Source: an uncultured Bacteroidales bacterium (lineage in GTDB: Bacteria > Bacteroidota > Bacteroidia > Bacteroidales > Bacteroidaceae). Taken from it: a stretch of 64,000 nucleotides of DNA. Made by a program: the position numbers and the translations under genes. Numbering within the stretch: position 1 is the stretch's first letter; the number at the start of each line of letters is the position of its first letter. The notes below the pieces were generated by a model. The model was not told the origin of the DNA and searched no databases. It saw only the letters and a list, made by a program, of their open reading frames with translations. The stretch is taken from positions 1-64,000 of the forward strand of contig CADAGX010000009.1 of NCBI GenBank assembly GCA_902787575.1, in the 5' to 3' direction. Of this stretch, positions 8,011 through 17,024 are shown in pieces.

Positions 8011-8751
8011 TTAATATGTTTTGTGCGGGTCGAATTTCAGCGGCGGCGTCTTAGGTGCAGCCGTCTTTGGCGTCTTTGGTGCCTCGGGCAGTGTGCCAGC
8101 CTGTGTGGAGTCGGCAGCCGCTTCGTCGGCCGTGTTCTCGGTGTCCGAAACGGGGAATGCGCCCGCCGAGTTCGAAACCGAGTATTTTGTCATCTGTTCG
8201 TTGCTGCGGAATTCTGTGCCTTCGAGTTCGCGCTCGGGCGTAATGATATGCATGTACTGGTGGTTCCACATTTCGTGTGTCTCCATGTCCCAGAAGAGTT
8301 CCTCGGTGAGAAAGCGGTCGTTCTTGACGTTGCGGATGCGGACGCGGCCGCGCAGTTCCCAGAGATTTTGCTTATAGAGGTAGGCTGTGTCGGCCTGCAC
8401 GAAGAGGTCGACGTGGAAGTTTTCGTCGAAACGCTCCATCAGAAGTCCTTTCAGAAACTTCCACGTGGCCGGCACGTTGGGTTCGGAGTAGATGTCCCAC
8501 TCCTCGGCCACCAGCCTGTAACGCATCACACCTGAGTCGGAGATGAGCGTATTGATGCCGCAAGCGTGCATCAGGGGCAGGGAGTCCGCCTCGCGGATGG
8601 CTTCGGCCGTGTGCTCTACTTCGCCGTGGCACGAGAAAAGCATGAGGACTGAGAGGAGGAACGCCGATGCGATGCCCCTCGATGCGTGCCGCGCCCAACT
8701 ATGATAGTCGTCAGACGGCCGGCCCTTGGTCCTGTGCTCTTTGTTTTTCAT
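8011..8751 (-). CDS. lptC: LPS export ABC transporter periplasmic protein LptC
   Basis: The 246-residue product has an N-terminal anchor ending in a lipobox-like LMLFSC and then the LptC beta-jellyroll (LISDSGVMRYRLVAEEWDIY, GRVRIRNVKNDRFLTEELFW). The C-terminal tail is rich in Ala, Pro, Thr and Lys. LptC passes lipopolysaccharide from LptBFG to LptA across the periplasm. The start codon abuts the stop of the upstream barrel gene (8752), implying translational coupling, and the GldE-like gene follows 16 nt downstream. The gene order barrel-lptC-gldE-ppiD is typical of Bacteroidales, as I recall. Confidence 0.85.
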   Translation of the reverse strand: MKNKEHRTKGRPSDDYHSWARHASRGIASAFLLSVLMLFSCHGEVEHTAEAIREADSLPLMHACGINTLISDSGVMRYRLVAEEWDIYSEPNVPATWKFLKGLLMERFDENFHVDLFVQADTAYLYKQNLWELRGRVRIRNVKNDRFLTEELFWDMETHEMWNHQYMHIITPERELEGTEFRSNEQMTKYSVSNSAGAFPVSDTENTADEAAADSTQAGTLPEAPKTPKTAAPKTPPLKFDPHKTY

Positions 8752-10047
8752 TTATTGGATGCGCGATTTCATGAACCACCGTTCGTTGAACGTCATGCCT
8801 ACGTTCAGCATAAAGTAGTTCTCCTTTATCATGCCGGCCTGGCTGGCTGCGCGGCGGAACCACTGCACGTTGACGTTCACCATCGAGCGGTTGTTGTATC
8901 GGTTGGCGATGGGCAGACCCACGCCTGCCGTGAGGCTCAGCTCGGACGGGCCGTTCTGTCCGTTCACTTTCAGGTATGGCGTGGAGTAGCTCAGGCCTGC
9001 GCGGTATTGCATCCGCTTGATGTAGTGGTTGTCGAATGCGTCGGGCAGATACTGTGCACCTGCAGAAATCTTCGTGCGATTGAGATAGGCGTTCTTGTGC
9101 GCGCGGTAGATTATGGTAGTGCCACTCTTCACTTCTTCGGGCGCATGGCAGTTGGCCCATTGCTCTTGCCTTACGTCGGCTGCCACCAGCAGTCCCTTGT
9201 GCGTCCACGAGGCTCCGATGCCGAAGGAGTAGGGCAGGTCGAACGGGTGTTTGGCCACGCTGACGGTGCTGTCGCCTGCGCTGGAGTAGTGGGTCAGTGT
9301 CACATCGCTGCCGATGCGGTGTCCTATGCCTGCTGTGGCGCCCAGCGTCAGTCGGTCGCCCTTTGCGAGCGGGAGTACGTACTGCGCGCCGAGGTCTATC
9401 TTATATGTGCGCAGGTTGGCGCTGTGCGTCAGATTCTGGTCGCTGGTGCCCGAGGCCGAGCTTGTCTGCTTGAGGCTGTGGCTGTATTCGCCCCACAGGA
9501 AAGCGATGTTGGCGCCCACCGAGAACGGTTTGAAGGGCTGCCAGCCCATTCCGACGTATGCCTGGTGCAGTCCGCCTTCGCCCTTGTAGGTGCTCGTGCT
9601 GGTGATGGTCTGCAACGTCGAGGGGTCGGTGCCCACCTTGCGCTGGTTATAGAAGTTGTAGCCTATGGTACTGAACGGCACAAAGCCGAACGAGAGGCCC
9701 AGGCCACGACGCAACTGCAGTCCGGCGTTCACATAGTCGAGGCTGCAGTTCTGCACATTCTTGCTGGTGCCTGTCATCGACAGACGGCCAAGCGACACAT
9801 TCATACCCACGTCGAAGAGAAACGACAGCGAGTCGATAACGGCGTACGAAGCGGGGTTGGCCATGTTCACGCGGTTGCCCAGCTGGATGCCAATGCCCAC
9901 GCCGGCCATGCCGCGGTTGAAGCCCTGCGACTGGTCGTTGAGCGTGCCAAGCCCGAAACGCGAGTACGACGAACTGCTTCCGTTCGTCTGCGCCTGAATG
10001 CCCGAGGCCAGCAAAGTAAATGCGACAGCCAGAAATATTTTTTTCAC
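8752..10047 (-). CDS. Predicted outer-membrane beta-barrel protein
   Basis: The 431-residue product has a signal peptide (MKKIFLAVAFTLLASGIQA) and a FadL/OmpP1-like start (SSSSYSRFGLGTLND, GMAGVGIGIQLGNRVNMANP). Alternating amphipathic strands run throughout (FGIGASWTHKGLLVAADVRQ, VNVNVQWF). The C-terminus FNERWFMKSRIQ closes the barrel. It lies directly upstream of lptC. Its exact substrate is unknown; the resemblance to FadL-type transporters is only at the start and in overall architecture. CoaX follows upstream with a 25 nt gap on the same strand. Confidence 0.75.
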   Translation of the reverse strand: MKKIFLAVAFTLLASGIQAQTNGSSSSYSRFGLGTLNDQSQGFNRGMAGVGIGIQLGNRVNMANPASYAVIDSLSFLFDVGMNVSLGRLSMTGTSKNVQNCSLDYVNAGLQLRRGLGLSFGFVPFSTIGYNFYNQRKVGTDPSTLQTITSTSTYKGEGGLHQAYVGMGWQPFKPFSVGANIAFLWGEYSHSLKQTSSASGTSDQNLTHSANLRTYKIDLGAQYVLPLAKGDRLTLGATAGIGHRIGSDVTLTHYSSAGDSTVSVAKHPFDLPYSFGIGASWTHKGLLVAADVRQEQWANCHAPEEVKSGTTIIYRAHKNAYLNRTKISAGAQYLPDAFDNHYIKRMQYRAGLSYSTPYLKVNGQNGPSELSLTAGVGLPIANRYNNRSMVNVNVQWFRRAASQAGMIKENYFMLNVGMTFNERWFMKSRIQ

Positions 10048-10072
10048 CTTCAGTTCTTTTAATTATTACACG

Positions 10073-10837
10073 TCAGAAAGTGGAAACCGCAGGTTCCAGC
10101 TTTTCGACTTCCAATTCCATGTTGTAGTCTAATATCCTGTTCAGTCCGCGCGGCACGATGTACTTGTCGTCCAGAATGATGTTCTTGATTCGCACATCGA
10201 AGTTAATCTTGTCGCCGCCTGTGAGGAAGATTACCAGGTCGGGATACTTCCGGCGCATTGAACGTATGTAGCCTTCTATCTCGTACTTCATGCCGCGCAG
10301 CACGCCCGAGCGTATGGCCGTCTCCGTGTCGTAGCCCATTCCCGGCACCGGGCCTTCGGCATCAACGCACGGCAGCTTGGCCGTATATTCGTGCAGCGCC
10401 CGCAGCCGCATGTGCATCCCCGGTGCAATGTTGCCGCCCCAGTAGTTGCCTTGGGCGTCTATAACTTCGTATGTGATGCATGTCCCCGCGTCGATGATAA
10501 GCAGGTCTTTGTTGGGTTCAAGCGTGCTGGCTCCCACCACTGCGGCCAGTCGGTCTGCTCCCAGCGTCTGCGGCGTGCGGTATCGGTTGGTGATAGGCAC
10601 GGGCGTGGCCGAGGTAAATCGCAGTACGGGGAATGACAACGCGTCCAACTGCCTTTGAGCCGCTGGCGTGATGCCGCGGACAGTGCAGACGATGCCTCGC
10701 TCGAAGATATATTTGTCGGCAAACGGCGCCAATCCTTCCAGCGTATCTCCCGACGTTTTCACTTCCTCTACGGGCTCGTTCCCGTCGAACGCCACCAACT
10801 TGGCTACCGTATTTCCGATGTCGATAATCAGTTTCAC
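10073..10837 (-). CDS. coaX: Type III pantothenate kinase
   Basis: The product phosphorylates pantothenate in the first step of coenzyme A synthesis. Motifs are KLIIDIGNTVAKL (ASKHA phosphate 1), LGADRLAAVVGA and IIDAGTCITYEV (phosphate 2), and GGNIAPGMHMRLRAL. A longer frame reaches a TTG at 10855, but those extra codons contain the promoter -7 box TATCTTTG. The likely start is therefore GTG at 10837, giving 254 residues and the usual family N-terminus. The spacing leaves almost no 5' leader, so the mRNA may be leaderless. The gene heads a run with the barrel gene, lptC, gldE and ppiD. Confidence 0.93.
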   Translation of the reverse strand: MKLIIDIGNTVAKLVAFDGNEPVEEVKTSGDTLEGLAPFADKYIFERGIVCTVRGITPAAQRQLDALSFPVLRFTSATPVPITNRYRTPQTLGADRLAAVVGASTLEPNKDLLIIDAGTCITYEVIDAQGNYWGGNIAPGMHMRLRALHEYTAKLPCVDAEGPVPGMGYDTETAIRSGVLRGMKYEIEGYIRSMRRKYPDLVIFLTGGDKINFDVRIKNIILDDKYIVPRGLNRILDYNMELEVEKLEPAVSTF

Positions 10838-10841
10838 GGTG

Positions 10842-10849
10842 CAAAGATA
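10842..10849 (-). promoter_or_regulatory. -7 promoter box TATCTTTG for coaX
   Basis: A perfect TAnnTTTG box ends only 4 nt before the GTG start at 10837. This decides the start and suggests a leaderless transcript. Confidence 0.7.
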
Positions 10850-10962
10850 GTGCAAACGAGTGGATTGCGCAAGAAAACGAAAGACTTTTCGCCGCCCGCC
10901 ACGCTCCGACGGGTCGCACGGCGCGACTCTCTGCGTCGGAATTGCAGCGCAGCAGCAAAAAG

Positions 10963-10996
10963 AAGAGGGTATGCCCTGTGGGAAGCATACCCTCTT
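10963..10996 (-). terminator. Rho-independent terminator after the carAB fusion
   Basis: AAGAGGGTATGC pairs with GCATACCCTCTT. On the minus strand the hairpin is followed by a CTTCTTTTT tract, 26 nt after the fusion gene stop. Confidence 0.8.
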
Positions 10997-11021
10997 GCGT
11001 AGGAAGATTTTCTCTGGAGTC

Positions 11022-14000
11022 TTACTTATACTCGCTCCAGCTTCTGATGGCCAGGTCTTCGGGACGCATGGTGCAGAAAGCTTGGATGAATGCTGCGGCC
11101 AGACGTGTGTTGGTGATGAGCGGCACGTTCAGGTCCACAGCTGCGCGGCGAATCTTGTAGCCGTTCGTGAGTTCGCCGGCAGAAAGGTCCTTCGGAATGT
11201 TCACCACCATGTCTATCTTGTGCTGGTGCAGCAGGTCGAGTGCCTGCGGCTGACAGTCGGCATCGCTGGGCCAGTGCACGAGCGTGTTGGGGATGCCGTT
11301 GTCGGTCAGATAGTGGCTCGTGCCGCCTGTGGCGTAGAGGCTGTATCCGTGCTCCACCAGCATTCTGGCGGCGTCGAGCATGGCTGCCTTGTCTTTGGCC
11401 GGACCCGTGGAAAGAAGAATGTTCTGCTTGGGAATGCGGTGGCCGACGGCCAGCATGGCTTTCAGCAAGGCCGCATTGGCGTCTTCGCCAAGACAGCCTA
11501 CTTCGCCGGTGGATGACATGTCCACTCCCAGCACGGGGTCGGCTTTCTGCAGGCGGTTGAAGGAGAACTGGCTGGCCTTGATGCCCACGTAGTCGAAGTC
11601 GAAGAAACTCTTGTGAGGCTTCTCAACGGGCAGACCGAGCATGATACGTGTGGCCAGCTCGATGAGATTTATCTTCAGCACCTTGCTGACGAACGGGAAC
11701 GAACGCGAGGCGCGCAGGTTGCACTCGATGACTTTTATTTCGTTGTCCTTGGCCAGATATTGTATGTTGAAGGGGCCGCTGATGTGAAGTTCGCGAGCAA
11801 TCTGCGCGCTTATCTTTTTGATTCGGCGAACCGTCTCGACGTAGAGTTTCTGAGCCGGGAACTGAATTGTGGCGTCGCCCGAGTGCACACCGGCAAACTC
11901 GATATGCTCGGAAATGGCGTATGCGATGATTTCTCCGTCGCGTGCCACGGCATCCATCTCCACCTCCTTGGTGTTCTGCATGAACTTGGAAATTACGACG
12001 GGATGCTTCTTGCTCACGTTTGCGGCCACTTGCAGGAAGCGTTCCAACTCGTCCTGGTTGGAGCAAACATTCATGGCAGCTCCGGAAAGCACGTATGACG
12101 GGCGAACCAACACCGGGTAACCGACGCGCTGGATGAAGGCGTTTACGTCCTCCATCGAGGTCAGCGCACTCCATTCCGGCTGGTCGACGCCGATGCGGTC
12201 GAGCATGGCGCTGAATTTGTCGCGGTCCTCGGCGTTGTCAATGTAGCGTGCCTGTGTTCCCAGTATGGGTACTTTCTGAGCATCGAGCTTCAGCGCCAGG
12301 TTGTTCGGAATCTGTCCGCCGGTGCTTACCACGACGCCGCGCGGTTCCTCCAGGTCGAGCACGTCCATGACACGCTCGAAAGTAAGTTCGTCGAAGTAGA
12401 GGCGGTCGCACATGTCATAGTCGGTAGACACGGTTTCCGGGTTATAATTTATCATTATGGAGCGGTAACCCTCCTTACGTATCGTGTGAAGTGCCTGCAC
12501 GCCGCACCAGTCAAATTCCACCGAAGAGCCAATTCTGTAGGCGCCGGAGCCGAGCACCACGATGCTGCGCCCGTCTTTCTGGAATTCGATGTCGTGCGCC
12601 ACGCCTGCGTACGTCAGATAGAGGTAGTTTGTCTGGGCCGGATATTCGGCGGCCAGCGTGTCTATCTGCTTGACGTAAGGCATGATGCCCATTTCCTTGC
12701 GTTTGCGGCGTACTTGCATCACGCCTTCTTCGATGTCCATCTTTGCCTCGAGGCCAATGGCACGTGCCACTTGGAAGTCTGTGAAGCCATAGACCTTGGC
12801 CGTCTGCAGGAGGTCGTGCGTCAGGCCGCTGAAGCCGTCGCACTCGTGCAGCTGGTTGTCGATTTGCCGAATGTGCTGCAATTTCTGCAGGAACCAGCGG
12901 TCTATCTTTGTCAGCTGATAAATATGTTCTACGGAGTATCCCTGACGAAGCGCCTTGGCGATGATGAAGACGCGCTTATCCGTCGGCTCGCGCAGGGCAC
13001 GGTCGATATCGTCGATGACAAGCTCCTTGTTCTCCACAAAGCCGTGCATTCCCTGACCTATCATGCGCAGTCCCTTTTGCAACGACTCTTCGAAAGTGCG
13101 GCCGATGGCCATCACTTCGCCCACGGACTTCATGCTACTGCCCAATTCGCGGTCCACGCCACGGAATTTGCCGAGGTCCCAACGCGGGATTTTGCACACC
13201 ACATAGTCGATGGCGGGCTCGAAGAATGCCGTCGTGGTCTTCGTTACGGAGTTTTTCAGCTCAAAGAGTCCGTATCCGAGTCCCAGTTTTGCGGCTACGA
13301 AAGCCAGCGGATAACCTGTGGCCTTGCTGGCCAGCGCCGACGAGCGCGAGAGGCGAGCGTTCACCTCAATGACGCGGTAATCCTCGCTCTCTGGGTCGAA
13401 TGCGAACTGAATATTACATTCTCCCACGATTCCTATGTGGCGTATGATCTCTATGCTCAGTGCGCGCAGCTTTTGGTATTCCGAATTGTTCAGCGTCTGC
13501 GACGGCGCCACCACGATGGATTCGCCCGTGTGAATGCCGAGCGGGTCGAAATTCTCCATGCTACAAACGGTGATGCAGTTGTCGTAGCGGTCGCGGACTA
13601 CCTCGTACTCAATTTCCTTCCATCCTTTCAGACTTTTCTCCACCAGTACCTGCGGCGAGAAGGCGAAGGCTTTCTCCGCTATCTTGTTTAATTCTTCCTC
13701 GTTGTCGCAGAATCCCGAGCCAAGACCGCCCAGCGCGTAGGCGGCACGTATGATAATCGGGTAGCCAAGTTCGCGGGCAGCCTTGCGGGCCGACTCAATG
13801 TCTTCGCACGCCTGGCTCTTGATGGTTTTCACGTTTATCTCGTCGAGTCGCTCCACGAAGAGTTCGCGGTCCTCCGTGTCGATGATGGCTTGCACCGGTG
13901 TGCCCAGCACTTGTACGCCGTACTTCTCCAGTACGCCGCTCTTGAAAAGTTGCACGCCGCAGTTCAGTGCCGTCTGTCCGCCGAATGCCAGCAGAATTCC

Positions 14001-15377
14001 CTCGGGGCGCTCCTTCTCGATGACACGCTCCACAAAGAAGGGTGTCACGGGCAGGAAGTAGATTTGGTCGGCCACTCCTTCGGAAGTCTGCACCGTGGCA
14101 ATGTTGGGATTGATGAGCACCGTCTTGATTCCCTCCTCGCGCAGTGCCTTTAGTGCCTGCGAACCGCTGTAGTCGAACTCGCCGGCTTCGCCAATCTTCA
14201 GCGCGCCCGAACCGAGCAGTAGCACCTTTTTCAGCATTTTCGGCTTGTCGCTCGATTTTGTCGGTACGTTTTTCGTCGTTTCGGTTTTAGGATCGTGGAG
14301 CAGCGCCACGAAATTGTCAAACAGCAGGTCCATATCCAGCGGGCCCGAGCAGGCCTCGGGGTGGAATTGTGCCGAAAACCAGGGATTGGTCTTGTGGCGC
14401 AGGCCCTCATTCGAGCCGTCGTTCATATTCACGAACGAGGTTTCCCATCCCTCGGGCAGCGTTGTGTCGTCTACAGCGTAGCCGTGATTCTGCGTCGTGA
14501 TGAAGCAGTGATTTGTGCCGACCTGGCGCACGGGCTGGTTGTGCGAGCGGTGGCCGTACTTCAACTTATATATGCGCGCGCCGGCAGCTTTTCCAAGCAA
14601 CTGGTTGCCCATGCAGATTCCCATGCAGGGACGCACGTTGGGAGAGGCCAGAAATTTGCGGATATTCTCGACAGTGGCCACGCAGGTCTCGGGATCGCCG
14701 GGGCCATTGGCCAGGAAGAGGCCGTCGAACTCCATATCGTTGAAATCGTAGTCCCACGGCACGCGTATTACTTCCACGCCACGGCGCAGCAGGCACCGGA
14801 TGATGTTGGCCTTCACGCCGCAGTCCACCAGCACCACTTTCTTTGTGGCATTCTCTGCCTTGTAGCGTATCACTTCCTTGCAGCTCACTTGCTCCACGAA
14901 GTTTACGCCCTCGTATTTGGCCTCAGGGATGTTGTCGGGCTCGTCGTCGAAAAGAATTTTTCCCATCATCACGCCGTGCTCGCGCAGCACCTTTGTCAGT
15001 TCGCGCGTGTCAATGCCTGTGATGCCGGGCACCTGCTCGCGCTTGAGCCAGTCGGCCAGTGTCTCCACGCCGTTCCAGTGGCTGAACTCCTCGCTGTAGT
15101 CGCTGACGATTAGCGCGTTGGCGTAGATGCGTTCGCCTTCCATATAGGTGGGCAGGCCGTTCTCTTCGAAAGTAAATGGCGGCACGCCGTAATTTCCCAC
15201 GAGTGGGAAGGTGAGCGCCAACAGCTGGCCGGCGTAGCTGGGGTCTGTCAAACTCTCTGGGTAGCCCATCATGGCGGTATTGAACACCACTTCGCCAGCC
15301 GCAGGCTTCTCGTATCCGAAGGAGGTTCCGTGGAACTCAGTTCCGTCCTCCAGTCTCAATGTAACTTTTCTGCTCAT
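11022..15377 (-). CDS. Carbamoyl-phosphate synthase, fused small and large subunits (CarA-CarB)
   Basis: This single 1451-codon frame makes carbamoyl phosphate from glutamine, bicarbonate and ATP for pyrimidine and arginine synthesis. Residues 1-365 are CarA: the N-terminal domain (KVTLRLEDGTEFHGTSFGYE) and a class I glutaminase with nucleophile Cys in MGICMGNQLLGKAAG and His in WFSAQFHPEA. A Lys/Thr/Ser-rich linker runs over about 366-380 (KTETTKNVPTKSSDKPK). CarB starts at Met381 (MLKKVLLLGSGALKIGEAGE) with two ATP-grasp halves, a middle oligomerisation domain and a C-terminal MGS-like domain (ILLSTGPAKDKA, YATGGTSHYL). I read the linker codons directly and found no stop. Bacterial CarA and CarB are normally separate; a fusion resembles eukaryotic CPSII. 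A leader hairpin upstream suggests attenuation. Confidence 0.95.
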   Translation of the reverse strand: MSRKVTLRLEDGTEFHGTSFGYEKPAAGEVVFNTAMMGYPESLTDPSYAGQLLALTFPLVGNYGVPPFTFEENGLPTYMEGERIYANALIVSDYSEEFSHWNGVETLADWLKREQVPGITGIDTRELTKVLREHGVMMGKILFDDEPDNIPEAKYEGVNFVEQVSCKEVIRYKAENATKKVVLVDCGVKANIIRCLLRRGVEVIRVPWDYDFNDMEFDGLFLANGPGDPETCVATVENIRKFLASPNVRPCMGICMGNQLLGKAAGARIYKLKYGHRSHNQPVRQVGTNHCFITTQNHGYAVDDTTLPEGWETSFVNMNDGSNEGLRHKTNPWFSAQFHPEACSGPLDMDLLFDNFVALLHDPKTETTKNVPTKSSDKPKMLKKVLLLGSGALKIGEAGEFDYSGSQALKALREEGIKTVLINPNIATVQTSEGVADQIYFLPVTPFFVERVIEKERPEGILLAFGGQTALNCGVQLFKSGVLEKYGVQVLGTPVQAIIDTEDRELFVERLDEINVKTIKSQACEDIESARKAARELGYPIIIRAAYALGGLGSGFCDNEEELNKIAEKAFAFSPQVLVEKSLKGWKEIEYEVVRDRYDNCITVCSMENFDPLGIHTGESIVVAPSQTLNNSEYQKLRALSIEIIRHIGIVGECNIQFAFDPESEDYRVIEVNARLSRSSALASKATGYPLAFVAAKLGLGYGLFELKNSVTKTTTAFFEPAIDYVVCKIPRWDLGKFRGVDRELGSSMKSVGEVMAIGRTFEESLQKGLRMIGQGMHGFVENKELVIDDIDRALREPTDKRVFIIAKALRQGYSVEHIYQLTKIDRWFLQKLQHIRQIDNQLHECDGFSGLTHDLLQTAKVYGFTDFQVARAIGLEAKMDIEEGVMQVRRKRKEMGIMPYVKQIDTLAAEYPAQTNYLYLTYAGVAHDIEFQKDGRSIVVLGSGAYRIGSSVEFDWCGVQALHTIRKEGYRSIMINYNPETVSTDYDMCDRLYFDELTFERVMDVLDLEEPRGVVVSTGGQIPNNLALKLDAQKVPILGTQARYIDNAEDRDKFSAMLDRIGVDQPEWSALTSMEDVNAFIQRVGYPVLVRPSYVLSGAAMNVCSNQDELERFLQVAANVSKKHPVVISKFMQNTKEVEMDAVARDGEIIAYAISEHIEFAGVHSGDATIQFPAQKLYVETVRRIKKISAQIARELHISGPFNIQYLAKDNEIKVIECNLRASRSFPFVSKVLKINLIELATRIMLGLPVEKPHKSFFDFDYVGIKASQFSFNRLQKADPVLGVDMSSTGEVGCLGEDANAALLKAMLAVGHRIPKQNILLSTGPAKDKAAMLDAARMLVEHGYSLYATGGTSHYLTDNGIPNTLVHWPSDADCQPQALDLLHQHKIDMVVNIPKDLSAGELTNGYKIRRAAVDLNVPLITNTRLAAAFIQAFCTMRPEDLAIRSWSEYK

Positions 15378-15403
15378 TATTCTATTGTTGCTTTAATTTC
15401 GTA

Positions 15404-15526
15404 CTAAAAATATTGCCTGTCAGATGCTTTGCGGACAAAAGAAAAGGCCACCTTTGCCGGTAATGTAATACCGGAGGTGGCCTTCTGTATCTCGCCTGCG
15501 GAAGTCTCGTTCGACAGCTTTTCCAT
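15404..15526 (-). CDS. Possible leader peptide of the carAB fusion
   Basis: A 40-codon frame (MEKLSNETSAGEIQKATSG..., ending DRQYF) starts just after the predicted transcription start and ends 26 nt before the carAB start. Its codons run through both arms of the hairpin at 15444-15484, so ribosome movement could affect folding. This is position-based inference; the peptide has no known family and the frame could be chance. Confidence 0.35.
   Translation of the reverse strand: MEKLSNETSAGEIQKATSGITLPAKVAFSFVRKASDRQYF
15444..15484 (-). promoter_or_regulatory. Terminator-like hairpin in the carAB leader (candidate attenuator)
   Basis: AAGGCCACC pairs with GGTGGCCTT (9 bp) and CCGGTA with TACCGG (6 bp), with a small bulge and a 6 nt loop. 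On the minus strand a TTTTCTTTT tract follows. It lies between the -7 box at 15548-15555 and the carAB start at 15377, with no other gene for it to terminate. Confidence 0.65.
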
Positions 15527-15547
15527 CGAGTTTTTATTTTCTGGCGA

Positions 15548-15555
15548 CAAAGATA
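15548..15555 (-). promoter_or_regulatory. -7 promoter box TATCTTTG for the carAB fusion
   Basis: A perfect TAnnTTTG match on the minus strand, about 170 nt before the carAB start, leaving a long leader. Confidence 0.6.
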
Positions 15556-15734
15556 CGACATTTATTCCTTGTGAGCAATAAATCGGCAAAGAAAAAATTG
15601 AAACTTTTTTAGGCAAAATAATTCGGATGTCAAAGCAAATCTGTCCGGATGGCGGCAGAATGGTTATTTCTGGCGCTTCGGAACTTTCGTGCGGCACGTG
15701 ATTCTTTTGCTGCGACGTGTGGCGGGCACGAAAA

Positions 15735-15758
15735 AAGGGGCTGCAATTGCAACCCCTT
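15735..15758 (-). terminator. Terminator of tRNA-Thr
   Basis: AAGGGG...CCCCTT encloses the palindrome TGCAATTGCA. On the minus strand it is followed by six T residues, just downstream of the tRNA. Confidence 0.8.
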
Positions 15759-15770
15759 CCTTGGCCGAAG

Positions 15771-15843
<73 letters not shown>

Positions 15844-15853
15844 AAACCGAGCG

Positions 15854-15861
15854 CAAAGGTA
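15854..15861 (-). promoter_or_regulatory. -7 promoter box TACCTTTG for tRNA-Thr
   Basis: A TAnnTTTG match ends 10 nt before the tRNA 5' end. Confidence 0.6.
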
Positions 15862-15924
15862 TGGCAAAATTTGGAAACTGCGAAATTATTGGGCGCTTTT
15901 TTTGCATCGAAGCGCACTTTTTTC

Positions 15925-15932
15925 TATTTTTG
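15925..15932 (+). promoter_or_regulatory. -7 promoter box TATTTTTG for mltG
   Basis: TATTTTTG matches TAnnTTTG 25 nt before the mltG start at 15958. Confidence 0.55.
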
Positions 15933-15957
15933 CGCGTCGTTAGAACAGAAACTGCGT

Positions 15958-16971
15958 ATGAAAAAAAAAATTCTACTCGTGCTTTTTTCGGTGGCGGCCG
16001 TAGCGCTGGTGGGCGTGGGTGTGCTCTCTGCAATGCTGCTGCAGCACCGCGTCGTGCTGCCCTCGGCGGCTACGGAGGAGGGCGCCTGCATCTACATCGA
16101 TGCGGACGATGATGTCGATTCCGTTCGTGCCAAGTCGGCTCTGGGCTGGCGTTTCGACTGGTATGCACGTCTGATGGATTTTCGTCCGCGTACGGGCCGA
16201 TATGTCGTGGATGACGGCATGCGAAGCCTCGATTTGTATCGCCGCTTGCGCAACGGACAGCAGTCGCCGGTGCAGCTCGTAGTGCCGTCGGTACGCACAC
16301 TGGACCGACTTGCCTCGCGTCTCTCGGCTCAGTTGATGCTCGATTCGGCGCAGCTGGCGTCGGCTTTCTGCGACACGACGTTCACGGCCGAGTATGGCTA
16401 CTCCGTTGCCACGCTTCCGGCGCTTTTCGTCCCCAATACGTACGAGGTATATTGGAATATTGGCCTTTCGGCGCTGATGCGCCGCATGGTGCAGGAGAAC
16501 GCCCGCTTCTGGGACGGCGGACGCCGCGCCAAGGCTGAGGCCATTGGCCTGTCGCCCGTGGAGGTTTCCACGCTGGCCAGCATCGTCGACGAGGAAACGG
16601 CCAACGACGGCGAGAAGCCCATGATAGCCGGCCTCTACCTGAACCGCCTGCGGCGCGGAATGCTTCTGCAGGCCGACCCGACAGTGAAGTTTGCGCAGGG
16701 CGATTTTGCGCTGCGGCGCATCCTGTATTCGCATCTCGACGTGGATAATCCCTACAACACGTATCGCTACGCCGGTCTGCCGCCCGGGCCCATTCGCATC
16801 CCCAGCGTGGCCGGACTCGACGCCGTGCTGAACGCCGTCTCCCATCCTTATATATATATGTGCGCGAAGGAGGATTTCTCGGGGACGCACAATTTCGCCG
16901 TCACGCTCTCGGAACATATGCGCAATGCGCGACGTTATGCGCGAGCCTTGAACGAGCGGGGCATCAAATAA
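15958..16971 (+). CDS. mltG: Endolytic murein transglycosylase MltG (YceG-like)
   Basis: The 337-residue product has an N-terminal membrane anchor (MKKKILLVLFSVAAVALVGV). The YceG/MltG domain follows, with TLASIVDEETANDGEKPMIAGLYLNRL carrying the catalytic glutamate, LLQADPTVKFA, NPYNTYRYAGLPPGPI and GTHNFAVTLSEH. MltG cleaves nascent glycan strands and is thought to end peptidoglycan polymerisation. The frame is open further upstream across the tRNA region, but the ATG at 15958 follows the -7 box and gives the expected anchor. It converges with radA. Confidence 0.93.
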   Translation: MKKKILLVLFSVAAVALVGVGVLSAMLLQHRVVLPSAATEEGACIYIDADDDVDSVRAKSALGWRFDWYARLMDFRPRTGRYVVDDGMRSLDLYRRLRNGQQSPVQLVVPSVRTLDRLASRLSAQLMLDSAQLASAFCDTTFTAEYGYSVATLPALFVPNTYEVYWNIGLSALMRRMVQENARFWDGGRRAKAEAIGLSPVEVSTLASIVDEETANDGEKPMIAGLYLNRLRRGMLLQADPTVKFAQGDFALRRILYSHLDVDNPYNTYRYAGLPPGPIRIPSVAGLDAVLNAVSHPYIYMCAKEDFSGTHNFAVTLSEHMRNARRYARALNERGIK

Positions 16972-16975
16972 CGCA

Positions 16976-17002
16976 GGAAGCGGCGCCAACGGCGTCGCTT
17001 CC
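16976..17002. terminator. Hairpin between convergent mltG and radA
   Basis: GGAAGCG pairs with CGCTTCC, and an inner GCC-AAC-GGC extends the fold. It lies between the two stop codons. No strong T run follows, so it may be a weak bidirectional terminator. Confidence 0.5.
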
Positions 17003-17024
17003 CCTGTCTCTGTCCCACGGCTCG

